A DNA stretch of 64,000 bases from Roseibium alexandrii DFL-11 (lineage in GTDB: Bacteria > Pseudomonadota > Alphaproteobacteria > Rhizobiales > Stappiaceae): assembly GCF_000158095.2 (NCBI RefSeq), contig NZ_CM011002.1:4935703-4999702 (forward strand). The letters run 5' to 3'. A program made the position numbers and the translations under genes. The notes below the pieces were generated by a model. It ran no database searches. It saw only the letters and a list, made by a program, of their open reading frames with translations, and was not told the DNA's origin. This document shows positions 24,395 through 33,671 of this stretch, one piece after another; the stretch's first letter is position 1, and every line of letters starts with the position of its first letter.

Positions 24395-26472
24395 TCAGGA
24401 CCTGGCATCTTGGCGACCGGCATCAAAGTCTGGTCCTGGCATGCCGCAATGCTGGTCTGCCGGAGGTTGTCTACTGGGGTCCGGCCCTGCCGGAGAGCGA
24501 AAACCTGCAGGTTCTGGCGAAAGCTGCGGTCATGGATGTGACCGGCGGCATGGTGGATGAAAATGCTCCAATCAGTTTGAACCCGGAAGCTTCAAGAACC
24601 TTTCCGGGTCAAACCGGTCTGTCGGCACGGGACGCTGCGGGGAAGGTTCTGGCCCCACGCTTCAGCTTTCAATCGGAAGAGCGGGCTGGCAATGAGTTGT
24701 CACTGGTTTACTCTGATGAAAGCTGCGGTTTATCTCTTCGGTTTGATCTCAGCCTCACCGAGGCGACATCGCTATTCAAACTCAAAGCCCAATTGCAAAG
24801 TCAGGAAGACATCGTTGTCGACTGGCTGGCAGCGCCTGTCCTGCCGGTTCCTGCGTACGCCGACGAGATGATCGAGTTTTCCGGCCGCTGGTGCTCGGAA
24901 TTCCTGACCAATCGCCTGCCCTTTGCCCCCGGCGCACGTGTCCGTGACAACCGGACGGGCCGGACCGATCATGCCCACTTTCCAGGTCTCATCGTCTGCA
25001 ATCCGACAACCTCAAACACCGCGGGTGAAGCCTTTGCCTTTCACTATGTCTGGTCCGGTGGTCACAGGATGGTCGTAGAGGAACTGGCGGATGGTCGGCG
25101 TCAAGTCCAGTTCGGACACGCCTCGGCCAGCCTTCGCAAGGGCACATCGTTTGCGACCGCCCCGCTTTATGCCACCTATTCTGCCGATGGCTTAAATGGG
25201 GCTGCTGTCCGGTTTCAACGGCATGTCCGCATGCAGATCGTCAAGGACGCGCGGACGCCGCGCCCGGTGCACTACAATTGTTGGGAAGCCGTCTATTTCG
25301 ACCACAAGCTCGCTGAGCTGAAAGCCATCGCCGACCGGGCCGCGGAGCTTGGTGCGGAACGTTTCGTTCTTGACGACGGCTGGTTCGGCAAACGCGACGA
25401 TGACACGTCATCGCTCGGCGACTGGACCATCGATCCCCGCAAATACCCGGATGGCCTCACCCCGCTCATTGACCACATCACGTCTTTGGGCATGGAATTC
25501 GGCATCTGGTACGAGCCGGAAATGGTCAATGAGGACAGCGATCTCTACCGCGCTCATCCGGACTGGATCCTGGGGCCTGAAGACCAGACACGCGGCCGCC
25601 AGCAGCTGGTGCTCGACATGGCCCGTGAGGACGTGCGCGCCTATCTCTTTGACCAGATGTCAGGCGTTCTTGGCACCCATGCCGTTGGCTATGTCAAATG
25701 GGATCACAACCGGGTTCTACCCATTGTCGATGCGGCGCAGACTGAGGGTGTCTACACCCTCTTTGATCAGCTGCGCAGAGCCTTCCCGCACGTTGAATTT
25801 GAGAGCTGCTCTTCCGGTGGCGGCCGGATCGATTTTGGCATTCTGGAGCGCACGCAACGGGTCTGGCTATCCGACAGCAACGACGCTCTGGAGCGTCAAC
25901 GCATTCAGCATGACGCCGCGCTCTTCCTGCCCGCGTCCGTGACCGGATCCCATGTCGGCCCGCGCCACTGTCACACCTCCGGCCGGGTGATCGGCATGTC
26001 GATGCGCGCCTGGACCGCAGCCCAGCGGCACCTGGGTTTTGAAATGGACCCGCGCGAGCTGACCGATGACGAAGCACGGATGCTGAAGGCCGTGACCGAC
26101 TGGTGGAAGGCCAACCGGGACTGGTTGATGCAGGCGGACATCCTGCGTCTCGATACGATCGATCCGGCAATCATTGCGGAGATACAGGTGGCGGAAACTG
26201 GGGACCGGTTCGCAGCTTTCGCCGCCCTGACCCGGCCTTCCGACCAGATCCTGCCACATCCGATCCGTTTGACGGGTCTGGACCCGGATGCTGTCTACAA
26301 GATAACGCTGACGAACCGGGACGAGACGCCCGGCTTGTCCCGTGGCGCGCCGCTTTTGAAATATCAAGATCTAACAGTCAGCGGTCGGTATTTGATGTCG
26401 CATGGCCTGACACTGCCATGGCGATTCCCGGAGACAATCTGCGTTATCGAAGGCCAGCGTCTGCCAAATTGA
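24391..26472 (+). CDS. Alpha-galactosidase, GH36
   Basis: A 693-residue GH36 enzyme: N-terminal beta-sandwich (1-280), catalytic TIM barrel (about 290-600) and a C-terminal beta domain. The nucleophile is D438 in YVKWDHN, and the acid/base lies in the SDSND motif at 494-498. FVLDDGWFGKRDDD near 326-338 is the substrate-binding loop. No signal peptide is present, so alpha-galactosides (melibiose, raffinose-type or galactosylglycerol-like sugars) would be cut in the cytoplasm after import. The start at 24391 overlaps the permease stop; the longer frame is inside the permease. Confidence 0.93.
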   Translation: MIRTWHLGDRHQSLVLACRNAGLPEVVYWGPALPESENLQVLAKAAVMDVTGGMVDENAPISLNPEASRTFPGQTGLSARDAAGKVLAPRFSFQSEERAGNELSLVYSDESCGLSLRFDLSLTEATSLFKLKAQLQSQEDIVVDWLAAPVLPVPAYADEMIEFSGRWCSEFLTNRLPFAPGARVRDNRTGRTDHAHFPGLIVCNPTTSNTAGEAFAFHYVWSGGHRMVVEELADGRRQVQFGHASASLRKGTSFATAPLYATYSADGLNGAAVRFQRHVRMQIVKDARTPRPVHYNCWEAVYFDHKLAELKAIADRAAELGAERFVLDDGWFGKRDDDTSSLGDWTIDPRKYPDGLTPLIDHITSLGMEFGIWYEPEMVNEDSDLYRAHPDWILGPEDQTRGRQQLVLDMAREDVRAYLFDQMSGVLGTHAVGYVKWDHNRVLPIVDAAQTEGVYTLFDQLRRAFPHVEFESCSSGGGRIDFGILERTQRVWLSDSNDALERQRIQHDAALFLPASVTGSHVGPRHCHTSGRVIGMSMRAWTAAQRHLGFEMDPRELTDDEARMLKAVTDWWKANRDWLMQADILRLDTIDPAIIAEIQVAETGDRFAAFAALTRPSDQILPHPIRLTGLDPDAVYKITLTNRDETPGLSRGAPLLKYQDLTVSGRYLMSHGLTLPWRFPETICVIEGQRLPN

Positions 26473-26518
26473 GAAAAACACTTCGGTAATTTGAGCCACT
26501 AACACAAGGGACCCACTG

Positions 26519-27283
26519 ATGTACGCGAATTTTCCGGATCTCAAAGACAGCTCGGTTTTCATCACCGGCGGTGGGTCCGGCATCGGCGCCTCTCTGACGG
26601 ATGGTTTCTTGGCGCAAGGGGCCAAGGTTGCCTTCGTGCAGCGGTCCGATGCGACGGCTTTTTGCGATGAAATGGAAGAAAAACATGGCACCCGGCCGGT
26701 GTTTTTGCCGTGCGATATCACCGACATGAGTGCGCTCAAGGCCTCAATGGATGAAGCTGTGAAGGCGAACGGGTCGATCACCGTCCTGGTCAACAACGCG
26801 GCCAATGACAAGCGCCACACCACGGAAGAGGTTGACGAGGACTTTTGGGATTGGTCCCAGGCGATCAACCTGAAGGCCTATTTCTTTGCCTGCCAACATG
26901 TCGTCGGCGGCATGCGGGCAGCGGGCGGTGGATCGATCGTAAATTTCACGTCGATCTCCTACATGATGGGCAACGCCGGATACCCTGCCTACACGACAGC
27001 CAACTCTGGCATCAACGGATTGACCCGGAGCCTGGCGCGGGAGTTTGGTCCGGACCGTATTCGCGTCAATGCTGTAGCTCCCGGCTGGGTTCTCACCCAG
27101 AAGCAAAAGGACATTTGGGTCACTCCGGAAGGCCTTGCTGCACATATCGACCGCCAGTGTCTCAAGGAGGAGTTGGCGCCTGAAGACATGGTCGATCCGG
27201 TGCTGTTCCTTGCCTCAAAAGCCAGCAAGGCAATGACCGGCCAGTCTCTCGTGGTCGATGGTGGGGTTGTGGTGACCGGATGA
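26519..27283 (+). CDS. SDR-family dehydrogenase, putative galactose dehydrogenase
   Basis: A 254-residue short-chain dehydrogenase with the cofactor motif TGGGSGIG (16-23) and NNAA near 92. It lies between the galactosidases and the galactonate-catabolic genes, so oxidation of D-galactose to galactonolactone (first De Ley-Doudoroff step) is the natural role. The catalytic set is S145 and Y158, but the YxxxK lysine position is Asn (Y158-TTA-N162; codon AAC). This is unusual and could lower or change activity. The stop overlaps the dgoK start (ATGA). Confidence 0.85.
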   Translation: MYANFPDLKDSSVFITGGGSGIGASLTDGFLAQGAKVAFVQRSDATAFCDEMEEKHGTRPVFLPCDITDMSALKASMDEAVKANGSITVLVNNAANDKRHTTEEVDEDFWDWSQAINLKAYFFACQHVVGGMRAAGGGSIVNFTSISYMMGNAGYPAYTTANSGINGLTRSLAREFGPDRIRVNAVAPGWVLTQKQKDIWVTPEGLAAHIDRQCLKEELAPEDMVDPVLFLASKASKAMTGQSLVVDGGVVVTG

Positions 27284-28200
27284 GTGGACAGGATCACATT
27301 GCCTGGATTGCTGCTGATTGGGGAACGACCAATCTGCGGATTTGGGCGCTCGACGCTGCAAACACTACGGTTTTGCACAAAGCGTCGGCCAGAGGAATGA
27401 GCACACTCGCGCCGGATGAATTTGAGGCTGCTCTTCTGGAGCTGATCGACGAGTGCCTGTCCGAGAACCGAACAACTCCTGTCATCATTTGCGGTATGGC
27501 GGGGTCGCGGCAAGGATGGCGGGAAGCGCCTTATAGGGAGACACCTTGCGCGCCTCCCGGTGTCGGCAACGCCACAATCATGGAGCCGGTCGATCCACGT
27601 CTCTCAGTCTACATCCTTCCCGGCATCAAACAGACGGCACCGGCAGATGTGATGCGCGGCGAAGAAACCCAGATTGCCGGTTTTCTGTCTGATCATCATT
27701 CATACACTGGTCTAATCTGCTTGCCGGGGACCCATACCAAGTGGGTGGTGTTGGAGGAGGGGATCATCACCCGGTTTCGCACGTGTATGACGGGCGAAGT
27801 CTTTGCCCTTTTGAAAAACAAATCCGTCCTGCAGCATAGTCTGGCGCAAGAGGGGTATTGCGACACAAGCTTTGAGGCAGCTGTCAAAGAGATCACAAGG
27901 TCTCCTGAGCGTCTGACAAGTGAGCTCTTCGGCATTCGCGCCTCCAGTCTGATTGCAGGGCAAACTCCGGAAGCCGCGACTGGTCGCCTTTCAGGTCTGC
28001 TTATCGGAGCTGAACTTGCCGCAGTCGCGTCAGAGTTCGATCTTCAGAACACTGCGATTTTGGGCAAGGATCAGCTCTCCCGAGTTTATGGAGCAGCGCT
28101 TGGTATCCTTGGGCACCAGAGCGCGTTGCTGGACGCTGAAAGTTATACGGTCAAGGGTCTGACACTGGCCTATGAAGCGCATTTGAAAGAAACAAAATGA
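27280..28200 (+). CDS. dgoK: 2-dehydro-3-deoxygalactonokinase
   Basis: A 306-residue DgoK-family kinase with the N-terminal ADWGTTNLR phosphate-binding motif and the PGTHTKW and FRTCMTGEVFALL segments typical of the family. It phosphorylates 2-keto-3-deoxygalactonate to the 6-phosphate in the De Ley-Doudoroff pathway. Start and stop both overlap neighbouring genes (ATGA), with the aldolase next. The family is distinctive and the neighbour aldolase supports the call. Confidence 0.94.
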   Translation: MSGQDHIAWIAADWGTTNLRIWALDAANTTVLHKASARGMSTLAPDEFEAALLELIDECLSENRTTPVIICGMAGSRQGWREAPYRETPCAPPGVGNATIMEPVDPRLSVYILPGIKQTAPADVMRGEETQIAGFLSDHHSYTGLICLPGTHTKWVVLEEGIITRFRTCMTGEVFALLKNKSVLQHSLAQEGYCDTSFEAAVKEITRSPERLTSELFGIRASSLIAGQTPEAATGRLSGLLIGAELAAVASEFDLQNTAILGKDQLSRVYGAALGILGHQSALLDAESYTVKGLTLAYEAHLKETK

Positions 28201-28811
28201 GCCGACACATCATCGCGATCCTGCGTGGACTTACGCCCTCTGAGGCCTTGCCGGTTACAGAAGTTTTGATAGAGGCCGGCATCACCAAAATCGAGGTTCC
28301 TCTGAACTCGCCGGAGCCTTTGAAAAGTATTGAGGCAATGGCGAGGGGCTTTTCCGGTAAAGCAGAAATTGGCGCAGGAACAGTTCTGGAGGCTGAGCAG
28401 GTTCATCAGGTCAAAACCGCCGGTGGCACATTGATCGTCTCGCCGGATTGCAATCCGGACGTCATCCGCATCACCAAAGCGGAAGGCATGTCCTCCTTTC
28501 CGGGTGTGATGACACCCACCGAATGTTTCAGCGCGCTCCGCAACGGAGCTGATGGTTTGAAGTTTTTCCCGGCCACCCTGATTGGCCCTGATGGGCTCAA
28601 GGCCATGCTTGCCGTATTGCCGAAGGGAACGAAGACCTATGCAGTTGGAGGAGCCGGGCCGGACAATTTCGATCATTGGCTAAAAGCTGGCGCGACCGGT
28701 TTTGGTATTGGGACGGCACTGTTCAAGCCGGGATATACGGTTGATGAGATCAAAGCCCGGGCTGAAGCCATAGTCACTGCCTATGATGCTGCCGAAACAT
28801 CGAATGAGTAG
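28197..28811 (+). CDS. dgoA: 2-dehydro-3-deoxy-6-phosphogalactonate aldolase
   Basis: A 204-residue class I KDPG/KDPGal-type aldolase. EVPLNSPEPL near residue 31 holds the conserved Glu, and GLKFFPA near 120 holds the Schiff-base Lys. It splits KDPGal into pyruvate and glyceraldehyde 3-phosphate. Placed directly after dgoK with an ATGA overlap, it is assigned to galactonate rather than gluconate catabolism. It is the normal length for the family. Confidence 0.93.
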   Translation: MSRHIIAILRGLTPSEALPVTEVLIEAGITKIEVPLNSPEPLKSIEAMARGFSGKAEIGAGTVLEAEQVHQVKTAGGTLIVSPDCNPDVIRITKAEGMSSFPGVMTPTECFSALRNGADGLKFFPATLIGPDGLKAMLAVLPKGTKTYAVGGAGPDNFDHWLKAGATGFGIGTALFKPGYTVDEIKARAEAIVTAYDAAETSNE

Positions 28812-28815
28812 GGCC

Positions 28816-29658
28816 ATGACGTCGATCTACGATCATAGGCAATGCCTTTTGGGGGAAGGGCCGATCTGGCACCCGGAGCGCCAGCAGCTGTTTTGGTTCG
28901 ACATTTTGAACAAAAAACTGCTGAGCCGGAAAGGCCATGAAGAACTCTCATGGCAATTTCCGGAACATGTTTCTGCCGCGGGGTGGATCAGTGAACATGC
29001 CCTGGTGATCGCCAGTGAGAGCAAGCTCTTTTTGTTTGACCTGGAAACCGGGGCCGAGCAGATGTTGTGCCCGCTGGAGGCAGACAATCCGGTTACCCGG
29101 TCCAATGACGGCCGCGCAGACCCCTATGGCGGGTTTTGGATCGGAACCATGGGAAAACGTGCTGAAACTGGTGCAGGCAGTATCTACCGGTACTTTCGCG
29201 GAGAGTTGCGTCAGCTGTATTCCGATTTGACGATCACCAATTCGATCTGCTTTTCCCCGGACGGCGAAACCGCCTATTTCACCGACACGGCAACGGGCAT
29301 CATTCATAAAACCGCGCTCGACCCTTATGGCTGGCCGGTGGGCGAGCCAACCGTCTTTGTCGATCTTAGAAACGAGGAGCTGAACCCGGACGGTTCGGTC
29401 GTCGATGCGGACGGATATCTTTGGAATGCACAATGGGGCGCTCACCGGGTCGCTCGGTATGCGCCGGACGGATCCTTCATCGAAGCAATTGATTTTCCCG
29501 CTGAACAGATCTCCTGTCCGGCCTTCGGTGGTGCCGAACTGAAAACTCTTTTCGTAACAACCGCGACCGAAGGCGGGCTAACTGGTGACAGCGACGGCAA
29601 GACCTTTGCCGCTGAGACATGGACCAGGGGTCAAGCGGAACACCGCGTCCGGCTTTAG
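28816..29658 (+). CDS. SMP-30/gluconolactonase-family lactonase
   Basis: A 280-residue six-bladed beta-propeller lactonase: LGEGPIWHPE with the metal-binding Glu near the N-terminus, the NDGRADPYGGFWIGTM segment with metal-binding Asn/Asp, and SVVDADGYLWNA near residue 190. It would open galactonolactone made by the SDR enzyme. The ATG at 28816 was chosen because it gives the family's N-terminus; an ATG at 28804 inside the end of dgoA is the alternative. Confidence 0.88.
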   Translation: MTSIYDHRQCLLGEGPIWHPERQQLFWFDILNKKLLSRKGHEELSWQFPEHVSAAGWISEHALVIASESKLFLFDLETGAEQMLCPLEADNPVTRSNDGRADPYGGFWIGTMGKRAETGAGSIYRYFRGELRQLYSDLTITNSICFSPDGETAYFTDTATGIIHKTALDPYGWPVGEPTVFVDLRNEELNPDGSVVDADGYLWNAQWGAHRVARYAPDGSFIEAIDFPAEQISCPAFGGAELKTLFVTTATEGGLTGDSDGKTFAAETWTRGQAEHRVRL

Positions 29659-29666
29659 AGCAAATC

Positions 29667-31568
29667 ATGAAACGCACACTTGGCACTTGTTATTATCCGG
29701 AACACTGGCCTGAGGAAATCTGGGAGGCCGATGCCCGCCGGATGAAAGATGCGGGCCTGACGTGGGTTCGCATCGGTGAATTCGCCTGGTCGCGGCTTGA
29801 ACCCTCACCGGGGGACCTTCAGTTCGACTGGCTGGACCGGGCTATCGACACACTCGGATCTGCCGGCTTGAAGGTCGTTCTTGGGACACCGACTGCGACC
29901 CCGCCCCGCTGGGTTGTCGACAAGTATCCGGACATGATCGCCATTGACGCAAGCGGTCAGCCGCGCAAGTTCGGCTCCCGGCGTCACTATTGCTTTTCCC
30001 ATGAGGGCTTCCGGGCCGAAAGCGACCGGATCGTCACACTGGTTGTCGAGCGCTATGGCCGAAACCCGCATGTCGCCGCCTGGCAAACCGACAATGAATA
30101 CGGCTGTCACAACACCACGATTTCCTATTCCGTCGCTGCCCGTGATGCATTCCGGGTGTGGCTGGAACAACGTTATGGCACCATCGGTGCGCTCAACCGC
30201 GCCTGGGGCAATGTCTTTTGGTCCATGGAGTACAGCACTTTTGCCGAGATCAATCTGCCGAACCTGACAGTCACCGAGCCGAACCCGTCTCATGCGCTTG
30301 CGTTCCGGCGGTTTTCGTCGGACCAGGTAGTCAGTTTCAACAAGCGGCAGGTTGAGATCATCCGGGCGAATTCCGATGCTCCGATCAGCCACAACTATAT
30401 GGGCCGGATCACGGATTTCGATCACTTCAAGGTGGGGGACGATCTGGAAATTGCCGCCTGGGACAGTTACCCGCTCGGGTTCCTTGAGGACCGGGTCGGA
30501 GCATCGGCCGAGCATCAGCGCGCCTATGCGCGTCAGGGCGATCCCGACTTTCAGGCCTTTCACCACGACCTTTACCGCGCCGTCGGCAAGGGCCGCTGGT
30601 GGGTCATGGAACAGCAGCCGGGACCGGTGAGCTGGGCGCCTTACAATCCGGCGCCACTGCCCGGCATGATGCGGCTTTGGGCCTGGGAAGCCTACGCCCA
30701 TGGCGCAGAAGCCGTGTGTTACTTCCGCTGGCGGCAGGCCCCGTTTGCCCAGGAGCAGATGCACGCAGGCATGTTGCGGCCGGACAATGCCGACGCTCCC
30801 GCCCTGATCGAGGTCCGGCAGGTCGCGGACGAGTTGCGTGCCGCACCGGATGTGTCTGTGCGCCAAGCGCCGGTTGCCCTGATCTTCGACTATGACGCCG
30901 ACTTTGCCTGGGCCACCCAGCCGCATGGTGCCGGCCTCAGCTATTTCCAGCTGGTGTTCGATGCCTACAAGGCACTGCGCAAGCTCGGGCTGTCCATAGA
31001 TATACTGCGCCCGGAAACACGCGATTTCAGCGGCTTCAAAATCGTCGCCGCGCCCGGCATGATCACCATGCCGAACGATCTGAAATCCTCCTTGGCAGAG
31101 TATGATGCGGAAGTGGTTCTTGGTCCCCGGACCGCAGCACGAGACGCGGATATGGTCATACCGGTTCCCCTGCCGCCGGACATGCCGGGTCTGGATGTCA
31201 CCGTTGCACGGGTGGAAAGCCTGCGTCCGGATATGCCAATGCCCCTCAAGGGGGGCGGCGCCTTTACCGGGTACCGCGAGGAACTGGAAAGCGCTGTCGA
31301 AACATTGTTCGAACTGGACACCGGGGAACCGGCTGCTGTCAGCTCTGATCATCTCACATACGTTGGCGGGTGGTGTGATGATGTGGCCTGGCGCCGACTT
31401 TTTGAGCACCTTTGCGCAAAGGCGGACATACCGACTTTAGATTTGAAGGATGGCGTCCGGTGCCGTGACACCGAAGGCACGCGCATCTGGATCAACTATG
31501 GTTCAAAGGCTGCGGAAACGCCCGCCGGTCCAATCGCGGCTGCAGGGGTTCTGTTTGAAAAGTTGTAG
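29667..31568 (+). CDS. Beta-galactosidase, GH42
   Basis: A 633-residue GH42 enzyme. The TIM barrel (1-370) has the acid/base E144 in TDNEYG and the nucleophile E315 in MEQQPG. A trimerisation domain and a C-terminal beta domain follow. YYPEHWPEEIWEADA at the N-terminus is typical. No signal peptide is seen, so it acts in the cytoplasm on imported beta-galactosides. It starts 8 bases after the lactonase stop with only a weak AGAG ribosome-binding site, and it is the last gene of the galactoside operon. No clear terminator follows before the convergent phnF. Confidence 0.93.
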   Translation: MKRTLGTCYYPEHWPEEIWEADARRMKDAGLTWVRIGEFAWSRLEPSPGDLQFDWLDRAIDTLGSAGLKVVLGTPTATPPRWVVDKYPDMIAIDASGQPRKFGSRRHYCFSHEGFRAESDRIVTLVVERYGRNPHVAAWQTDNEYGCHNTTISYSVAARDAFRVWLEQRYGTIGALNRAWGNVFWSMEYSTFAEINLPNLTVTEPNPSHALAFRRFSSDQVVSFNKRQVEIIRANSDAPISHNYMGRITDFDHFKVGDDLEIAAWDSYPLGFLEDRVGASAEHQRAYARQGDPDFQAFHHDLYRAVGKGRWWVMEQQPGPVSWAPYNPAPLPGMMRLWAWEAYAHGAEAVCYFRWRQAPFAQEQMHAGMLRPDNADAPALIEVRQVADELRAAPDVSVRQAPVALIFDYDADFAWATQPHGAGLSYFQLVFDAYKALRKLGLSIDILRPETRDFSGFKIVAAPGMITMPNDLKSSLAEYDAEVVLGPRTAARDADMVIPVPLPPDMPGLDVTVARVESLRPDMPMPLKGGGAFTGYREELESAVETLFELDTGEPAAVSSDHLTYVGGWCDDVAWRRLFEHLCAKADIPTLDLKDGVRCRDTEGTRIWINYGSKAAETPAGPIAAAGVLFEKL

Positions 31569-31624
31569 CAAACTATTGCTCGCAGCTGATCGCTAACCCG
31601 ACCGTCTAGAGATTGCCAATACAA

Positions 31625-32401
31625 TCAAGCCCTGGTGGGTGCCGCGCCTGGAAACACAATTTCGACGCTAGAGAGTGGCCAGCAGCCAGCATTGTATTCG
31701 ATTGGAGTGCCGGTTGGATCGCAATTGATCGCAACCACTTCCAAAACGGGCGTGCGCGGACTGAGGTTTAGCCCATCCGCTTGCCGCGCCGTTGCAAATC
31801 CGCCCGCAATTCTTGTTTCGGCGCGCTCGTAGCGTTCGACACCGTGCGCTTTGTAAACCTCTGTAACTGAGCCCGTTTTGTTGTAGACGGCTTCGAAGTC
31901 CGGAAACCTCGCTGCCGGGAACTCTTTGGCCGTCAGATAAATCGGTTCGCCATCCAGAATGCGACGCCTGAGCAGCTTGATGACTTGGCTCCCGGTCGGC
32001 AGTGCAAGGGCAACTCCGCCTTCAAAAGAAACATCTCCGCGCATGAGGTTCAATGTCTCGGTGGTCACCCGATCACGGGCGACTTTGAAGCCATCAGCAA
32101 ATCTCATGTTGCTTTCAACTTCGTACCGTTCAGGTCTCTGACGGACAAAGATGCCGACACCTTTTCTGGCGTGAAGATGACCTTCCTGCTGCAATTTCGA
32201 AAGTGCCCGGCGGATGGTGATCCGGCTGACCTGAAAGACTTCTGCGAGATGAACCTCCCCGGGAAGCTTGATGCCAGGTGCGAGCACGCCGTTTTCGTAG
32301 GCGAGTTGAAGACGGTCACATATCTGCAGCCAAATGGCTTTTTCGCCTTTGGCCTGGTAGGGCTCGCGCGCGAGAGTTCGAAACAGTTCCAGATCGGTCA
32401 C
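31625..32401 (-). CDS. phnF: GntR-family regulator with UTRA domain (PhnF-like)
   Basis: A 258-residue regulator with a GntR winged helix (about 25-95; VFQVSRITIRRALSKLQQEG) and a C-terminal UTRA effector domain from about 115 to 250. It sits directly behind phnM (stop and start separated by one base), and the phnDCE transporter is divergent, so it is assigned as the phosphonate-gene regulator. The GTG at 32401 is the start, with translational coupling to phnM likely. A 16-bp palindrome at 33635-33650 in the divergent promoter region is the obvious candidate operator. Confidence 0.87.
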   Translation of the reverse strand: MTDLELFRTLAREPYQAKGEKAIWLQICDRLQLAYENGVLAPGIKLPGEVHLAEVFQVSRITIRRALSKLQQEGHLHARKGVGIFVRQRPERYEVESNMRFADGFKVARDRVTTETLNLMRGDVSFEGGVALALPTGSQVIKLLRRRILDGEPIYLTAKEFPAARFPDFEAVYNKTGSVTEVYKAHGVERYERAETRIAGGFATARQADGLNLSPRTPVLEVVAINCDPTGTPIEYNAGCWPLSSVEIVFPGAAPTRA

Positions 32402-32402
32402 G

Positions 32403-33548
32403 TCACACCCGGTGGCTTTGATTACCTGAATTGAAGGTATATTTCACCTCGCCGTTGGCAATCACCATCCGGATGCTGCGGGTCTTTTTGTCCACGAGAA
32501 TGCAATCCGCCCGCATTCCTTCTGCAATCTCGCCACGATCTGCCAGTTTTGCCGCCGCTGCCGCGTTTTTGGAGATCAGGTTCCATGCCCTCTCCAGTGG
32601 AAGAACACCGTCATCAACCAGTTTAAACGCAGCTGCCAACGGAGCTGGGTAATAGTAGTCTGATGCCAGAACGGTGCAGTGGCCGGACGCCACACTTTCT
32701 TTTGCATCGATGGCGTTGTTCTGGGAGCCGCCACGCACAATGTTGGGGGCGCCCAAGACAACGTGTTCGCCGTCTTCGACCGCGCTTTTGGCGGTTGCAA
32801 TGGTCATTGGAAACTCGGAAACGGAGACGCCCAGGCGGCGATGTTCTACGCGGTTTTCCGGGGTTAACTCGTCATGTGCGAAGACGGAGCAGCCAGCATC
32901 CCGCGCACCTGCACAGATGGCTTCAATCGCAGCTGGGACCTCGTTTCGCCGTTCCCAGACGTCGTTGATCAGGTCCTTGCACTGGCCTTCTGTAAGGCCG
33001 GATCTACCGGCCATCCGGCTGATTTTCGATGAGGATTTTGGCAGGTCGAGATAGGCGGTCGTGTGATCGTTGAGCGAGAGAATGGATTTGGTATCGTCTT
33101 GGACCCAGTCAATCATGTCGTGGACATGGTTCAGTGCGAATGTCTCCCACCGGATGTTCAAATGCATATCCGAGGAAAAAGTTCCTCGCAGGGCCTTTAG
33201 GTCCGCCCGGAAATTGGCCGCGGCCTCATAGCTGCGCAAGCCCGGTTCCCAGGAAACAGTCAGTCCATGATAAGCGGTGGTGATGCCATTGGCGATCAGT
33301 TGGCGGTCAACATCCGCCAGCGCAAGTGAAAGCGGGAAGTCGACATTCGGCCGAGGCTGTATGGAACGTTCAAAAGCATCACCGTGTACATCTATGATCC
33401 CCGGGAGAACATAACAGTCCGAGGCGTCAACTGTTTCCCCAAATTCATTTGATGAATCAACGAATACGCCCGAGTATATGTTAACCGGCTTACGAGTGAA
33501 TTCATCACTCTTCAAAGCGTCGCCGCCAGAAATACTTATCGAATTCAA
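32403..33548 (-). CDS. phnM: Alpha-D-ribose 1-methylphosphonate 5-triphosphate diphosphatase
   Basis: A 381-residue PhnM-family amidohydrolase. PGIIDVHGDAFERSIQPRP near residue 50 has the metal-binding HxD-like site and family-specific residues. The FAHDELTPE and VASDYYYPAP segments supply further metal ligands. It removes pyrophosphate from the ribose triphosphate intermediate of C-P lyase. The start is a TTG at 33548 with GAGGAA six bases upstream; no ATG fits. The C-P lyase core (phnGHIJKL) is not in this window, so the pathway is completed elsewhere or the enzyme is used differently. Confidence 0.9.
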   Translation of the reverse strand: MNSISISGGDALKSDEFTRKPVNIYSGVFVDSSNEFGETVDASDCYVLPGIIDVHGDAFERSIQPRPNVDFPLSLALADVDRQLIANGITTAYHGLTVSWEPGLRSYEAAANFRADLKALRGTFSSDMHLNIRWETFALNHVHDMIDWVQDDTKSILSLNDHTTAYLDLPKSSSKISRMAGRSGLTEGQCKDLINDVWERRNEVPAAIEAICAGARDAGCSVFAHDELTPENRVEHRRLGVSVSEFPMTIATAKSAVEDGEHVVLGAPNIVRGGSQNNAIDAKESVASGHCTVLASDYYYPAPLAAAFKLVDDGVLPLERAWNLISKNAAAAAKLADRGEIAEGMRADCILVDKKTRSIRMVIANGEVKYTFNSGNQSHRV

Positions 33549-33634
33549 TTTCGGTTCCTCGAATATTTTAACAATAGAGCGGCTGCGTCATGAAACCGTT
33601 ATCGACGGAGATCTATAGGGAGGCTGTATGACAC

Positions 33635-33650
33635 TCCTGTGTACACAGGA
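33635..33650. promoter_or_regulatory. 16-bp palindrome, candidate phosphonate operator
   Basis: TCCTGTGTACACAGGA is a perfect palindrome in the 123-base region between the divergent phnM and phnD genes, ending 21 bases before the phnD ATG. Its GTGTACAC core resembles HutC/PhnF-type GntR sites. Regulation by the adjacent PhnF-like protein is inferred. Confidence 0.55.
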
Positions 33651-33671
33651 ATAGCCATTGGAGAATTCAAC

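Noticed and set aside
29805..31409. 534-codon open frame antisense to the GH42 beta-galactosidase
   Set aside because: It lies wholly opposite a gene with clear catalytic motifs. Its translation shows no family features, and long antisense frames are expected from the codon bias of GC-rich genes.
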